The position numbers were made by a program, and so were the translations under genes. A stretch of 25,516 nucleotides of DNA from the NCBI GenBank assembly GCA_002432195.1, contig DJGG01000186.1:1-25516 (forward strand), written 5' to 3'. This DNA is from Desulfobacteraceae bacterium UBA5852 (GTDB lineage Bacteria > Desulfobacterota > Desulfobacteria > Desulfobacterales > UBA5852). This document shows, piece after piece, positions 23,272-25,516 of the stretch (the first letter of the stretch is position 1; each line of letters starts with the position of its first letter). The notes below the pieces were generated by a model, which did no database searches, had not been told where the DNA came from, and was given only the letters and a program-made list of their open reading frames with translations.

Positions 23272-23643
23272 TCAAGGCAGGTAGGGCGGCATGGAAGTGG
23301 GCATCCACTTGAATTCCCACCCCTCCTGGGCCAAGCCTTCCGGGGGGGCCGGGATACGGTAGGCCAGCGCCGCGGCGGACGTGGGGTAGTCGTAGAGCCA
23401 GACGATGTGGGTGGCACCCTGGGAGGCGGCCCGCTGCCGGACCCGCTGGCGGATGCCAGTGGTATCGAAGTAATGCTTGAATGTCCCGGCGTCGATGCGC
23501 CCCGGGTCGGCGGTTTCGGCAACCGGGCCGAGGCATTGATAGCCTGCGACCTGCGGCGCCTCGACCTCCAAGATCGATACCCGCTTGGCACAGCTGACCA
23601 CCGCCAGCAGCAGACCAATAGCGATCAGAAAAGCTTTAGGCAT
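23272..23643 (-). CDS. Small predicted lipoprotein, DUF4156-like
   Basis: The 123-residue protein has a short signal peptide (MPKAFLIAIGLLLAVVSC) with a lipobox VVSC at 15-18, so Cys18 would be lipidated. The mature part, for example GYQCLGPVAET (35-45) and RVRQRAASQGATHIVWLY (about 67-84), resembles the pattern of DUF4156-type lipoproteins, in which an early Cys and a helix of the type AaxxGATHxV recur. The function is unknown. It is convergent with the MoeA-PBP gene and divergent from the Nudix gene. No clear ribosome-binding site precedes the ATG. I have moderate confidence in the family and good confidence in the gene. Confidence 0.75.
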   Translation of the reverse strand: MPKAFLIAIGLLLAVVSCAKRVSILEVEAPQVAGYQCLGPVAETADPGRIDAGTFKHYFDTTGIRQRVRQRAASQGATHIVWLYDYPTSAAALAYRIPAPPEGLAQEGWEFKWMPTSMPPYLP

Positions 23644-23858
23644 GACACGCGTCGCTTTCGTGAGGGGGAGGAGGCCTGGGCTCCACCCAATGGCGCCACC
23701 ATCGGGCGGCCGGCTCCGTTCGCTTTATCGGCCAATCGCCTCCCGGGCTTAAGCCGCCCCTGTGGAACCTGGACCGCGCCGAAGTGAACGGTGCACCCCC
23801 CGGCTGGGACCAAAGGCCGGTAGGGAACTGCGGATCGAAACGGAAAGGAACTGGCGCG

Positions 23859-24434
23859 GTGAAAGTGATCCAGACCCGCAAGCTGACCGACTACCCGCAC
23901 CTGAACCTGTTCAGTACCGATTACCGGGACCGGATGGGGAGGCGCCGATCATGGATTTTCGCTTCCCGCGGTCCCCTGGCCAAGATCCAGGAAGGCGGCT
24001 TTGAACGGCCCGATGCCGTGGTGATCGTGGCCGTCCATTCCGGGCGCCAGGGACTTGCGGTCATAAGGGAATTCCGCGTGGCCATCGGAGGTTACCAGTA
24101 TGGGTTCCCCGCCGGCCTGGTGGACCACGGCGAAAGCCTAGCGGAGGCCTGCGGACGCGAATTGCGGGAGGAAACCGGTTTGCGCATGGTGCGCCTTATC
24201 CGGCAGAGTCCTCCCATCTATTCGTCATCCGGCCTGACCGACGAGTCCATATCCCTGGTTTTCGTTGAATGCGACGGAGAACCGTCTTCGGCGGCCAACG
24301 AGAGCTCGGAGGATATCGAGGTGACGTTCATCACCCCGGCGGATGCCAGCCGGTTGTGCCGGGCCACCGATATCAAATTTGACGCCAAGGCCTGGATTGT
24401 GCTCGAAGCCTACGCGCGCCATGGCGCGTTGTGA
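23859..24434 (+). CDS. Nudix hydrolase
   Basis: This is a 191-residue Nudix family enzyme, which cleaves nucleoside diphosphates linked to another group using Mg2+. The Nudix box reads GLVDHGESLAEACGRELREETGL and satisfies G-x5-E-x7-REU-x-EE-x-GU. Upstream is GGYQYGFPAG, typical of ADP-ribose or NDP-sugar pyrophosphatase-like members. The substrate is not determinable. I chose GTG at 23859 because AAGGAA lies eight bases before it; an ATG 25 codons upstream has no ribosome site and adds a low-quality N-terminus. The gene is followed about 100 bp on by the Slp-type lipoprotein. Confidence 0.87.
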   Translation: MKVIQTRKLTDYPHLNLFSTDYRDRMGRRRSWIFASRGPLAKIQEGGFERPDAVVIVAVHSGRQGLAVIREFRVAIGGYQYGFPAGLVDHGESLAEACGRELREETGLRMVRLIRQSPPIYSSSGLTDESISLVFVECDGEPSSAANESSEDIEVTFITPADASRLCRATDIKFDAKAWIVLEAYARHGAL

Positions 24435-24538
24435 CGCGCCTCGGGAGTAGCCGCCGGTGGAAAGCATCCCTACCATGGGGCAGGTCGGGGAAGAGCGGCC
24501 GTGGTAAGTCCACCGATCGATGCACAAGGAGATCGACC

Positions 24539-25078
24539 ATGACGACGCAGAACTCTAAGGGGTCAGGCTGGTTGCTGGTGGCGCTGGCGGTGTTGCTGGC
24601 GGGATGCGCCTCGGGATTGTCGGAACAAGCCCGATCGCAGGTCACCTACGCCGGCGATTACGAACGCCTGCAGCGGCAACCGGATGCCTATCGCGGCAAA
24701 GTGGTGCTTTTCGGTGGGCGGATCCTGAATACGCAGGCGGCCGCGGGGGGTACGGAGATCGAGGTGCTGCAACTGCCCCTGAACAGCTCGGACCAGCCGC
24801 GGGCCGACGGTACCTCCCAGGGTCGATTTCTGGTGGTGGCCGCCGAATTTCTGGACCCGGCCGTTTACCAGGCTTCGGCCCTGGTGACGGTGGTGGGGGA
24901 GGTGATCGGGCAGGAGACCCGCGCAGTGGGCAGCTACCCGTACACCTATCCCAAGATACGGCCGATCGAGGTAAAACCCTGGGAACCCGGTCAGGAACCC
25001 CGCACCGGGTTCTCCTTCGGGGTGGGTGGCGGCGGCGGTCGTACCGGGGTCGGCGTCGGGGTGGGCACCTGGTTTTAG
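24539..25078 (+). CDS. Slp family outer-membrane lipoprotein
   Basis: This is a 179-residue lipoprotein with a signal peptide ending in the lipobox LLAGC (Cys23). The mature part has the Slp/YeaY pattern: YRGKVVLFGGRILNTQ (about 51-66) followed by GTEIEVLQLPLNSSDQP, GRFLVVAAEFLDPAVYQ and VTVVGEVIGQETR, with YPYTYPKI later. Slp in E. coli is a starvation-induced outer-membrane lipoprotein. The C-terminus is rich in Gly and Val (GVGGGGGRTGVGVGVG). I chose the ATG with AAGGAG eight bases before it; a longer frame upstream lacks a signal peptide. Function beyond envelope location is unknown. Confidence 0.86.
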   Translation: MTTQNSKGSGWLLVALAVLLAGCASGLSEQARSQVTYAGDYERLQRQPDAYRGKVVLFGGRILNTQAAAGGTEIEVLQLPLNSSDQPRADGTSQGRFLVVAAEFLDPAVYQASALVTVVGEVIGQETRAVGSYPYTYPKIRPIEVKPWEPGQEPRTGFSFGVGGGGGRTGVGVGVGTWF

Positions 25079-25140
25079 CCGGCGGTGGGGAAGCTGCCCT
25101 TAAGATCGCCCGATCGGCAAGCCTCGGCGAGGCCTGCCAT

Positions 25141-25428
25141 TCATTTCGGCTGGCCGTTGTTCAGCCGTTCCTTCAAGCCTTTGCCGACCCTGAAGGCAGG
25201 CAGTCTCTTGGGTTTGACGCTGACGCTGGCGCCACTTTTGGGGTTGCGCCCCACGTAGCCCTCATAGGTTTTGACCTTGAAGGTGCCGAATCCGCGGATA
25301 TCGATGCGTTCTCCGGCCGCCAGGGCATGGGCCAGGTTTTCGAAAACGATGTCGATGACTGCCTTGGCCTTTTTTTGCGAGATATCCTCTTCCGTCGCCA
25401 ACTGCCTGTTGAGTTCTTCGCCGGTCAT
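25141..25428 (-). CDS. HU/IHF family DNA-binding protein (IHF-beta-like)
   Basis: This is a 95-residue histone-like DNA-bending protein. The N-terminal helices (MTGEELNRQLATE...AKAVIDIVFENLAHALAAGERIDIRGFGTFKV) are followed by the DNA-binding arm, with the intercalating-proline motif GRNPKSG at 60-66, then KRLPAFRVGKGLKERL. This arm fits IHF more than HU. The length is normal. AGGAGG lies about 14 bases before the ATG. Its gene converges with the Slp gene, 62 bases apart, with a small GCCTCGGCGAGGC stem between them. Whether it is IHF-alpha, IHF-beta or HU-like cannot be settled without alignment. Confidence 0.9.
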   Translation of the reverse strand: MTGEELNRQLATEEDISQKKAKAVIDIVFENLAHALAAGERIDIRGFGTFKVKTYEGYVGRNPKSGASVSVKPKRLPAFRVGKGLKERLNNGQPK

Positions 25429-25483
25429 CTTGGTCTGGTACCCTCCTGGCCGCTTTAACAGGGTGCTGAAAAACTACTCCCAA

Positions 25484-25506
25484 GGTCGCAAGCGTGCGTT
25501 GCGACC
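25484..25506. repeat. Inverted repeat at the right edge
   Basis: GGTCGCAA (25484-25491) and TTGCGACC (25499-25506) flank seven bases GCGTGCG. Just before it is GGGTGCTGAAAAACTACTCC. This looks like a regulatory palindrome or the outer end of a dispersed repeat or insertion element continuing beyond the window. No transposase is in view. Confidence 0.4.
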
Positions 25507-25516
25507 CTCGGGAAAA

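Noticed and set aside
1..25516. CRISPR arrays, tRNA or rRNA genes, phage genes
   Set aside because: No regular spaced repeats, no cloverleaf with CCA-type end, no rRNA signature and no structural phage or transposase protein were seen on either strand.

Overview
The window is GC-rich and gene-dense. It reads as chromosomal DNA of a sulfate-reducing member of the Desulfobacterota (class Deltaproteobacteria in older usage). The main evidence is a complete dsrMKJOP operon, the membrane complex that exchanges electrons with dissimilatory sulfite reduction. It is preceded by an RsbRD-N-domain gene. Other genes fit an anaerobe rich in Fe-S, heme and Mo/W cofactors: fdhD, two moeA paralogues, a lone IscU-like scaffold and an AmrS-type radical SAM enzyme. 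Genus-level assignment is not possible from this sequence alone.

Layout. 1-1210 (minus): rplU-rpmA-obgE, the usual ribosomal L21/L27/Obg operon, with a clear promoter; obgE runs off the left edge. 1350-2150 (plus): fdhD, meeting dsrP tail to tail across a perfect GC hairpin. 2231-8241 (minus): promoter, rsbRD-N gene, then dsrM-K-J-O-P with stop/start overlaps. 8476-8895 (minus): IscU-like scaffold. 9094-12801: an NtrC-type response regulator (minus) divergent from a V4R-like/GAF histidine kinase (plus); their shared 378-bp control region carries repeated GCACA/TGTGC half-sites and a possible sigma-54 promoter. 12984-14993 (minus): a 2,4-dienoyl-CoA-reductase-like flavin/Fe-S enzyme behind a strong hairpin terminator and its own promoter. 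15145-15540: relatively AT-rich non-coding DNA. 15541-17336 (minus): overlapping methyltransferase and AmrS-like genes. 17682-19361 (minus): DEAD-box RNA helicase. 19491-19691 (minus): a B-box-like Cys/His miniprotein. 19913-23145 (plus): moeA followed by a moeA-PBP fusion. 23272-25428: a small lipoprotein (minus), a Nudix hydrolase (plus), an Slp-family lipoprotein (plus) and an HU/IHF protein (minus). The last bases hold a short inverted repeat that may be a dispersed-repeat end.

How it fits together. DsrMKJOP links the membrane quinone pool and periplasmic hemes to the cytoplasmic sulfite-reduction pathway. The nearby two-component system and Fe-S scaffold could serve that redox machinery, but the only link is position. 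FdhD and the MoeA pair belong to maturation of Mo/W-pterin enzymes such as formate dehydrogenase, although no such enzyme lies in the window. The rest is housekeeping. Most long open frames opposite these genes are GC-driven shadows. I see no CRISPR array, rRNA, tRNA, prophage or transposase. Nothing here is clearly a wholly new system; the best candidates for a second look are the kinase/regulator control region, the moeA pair and the small Cys-rich proteins.
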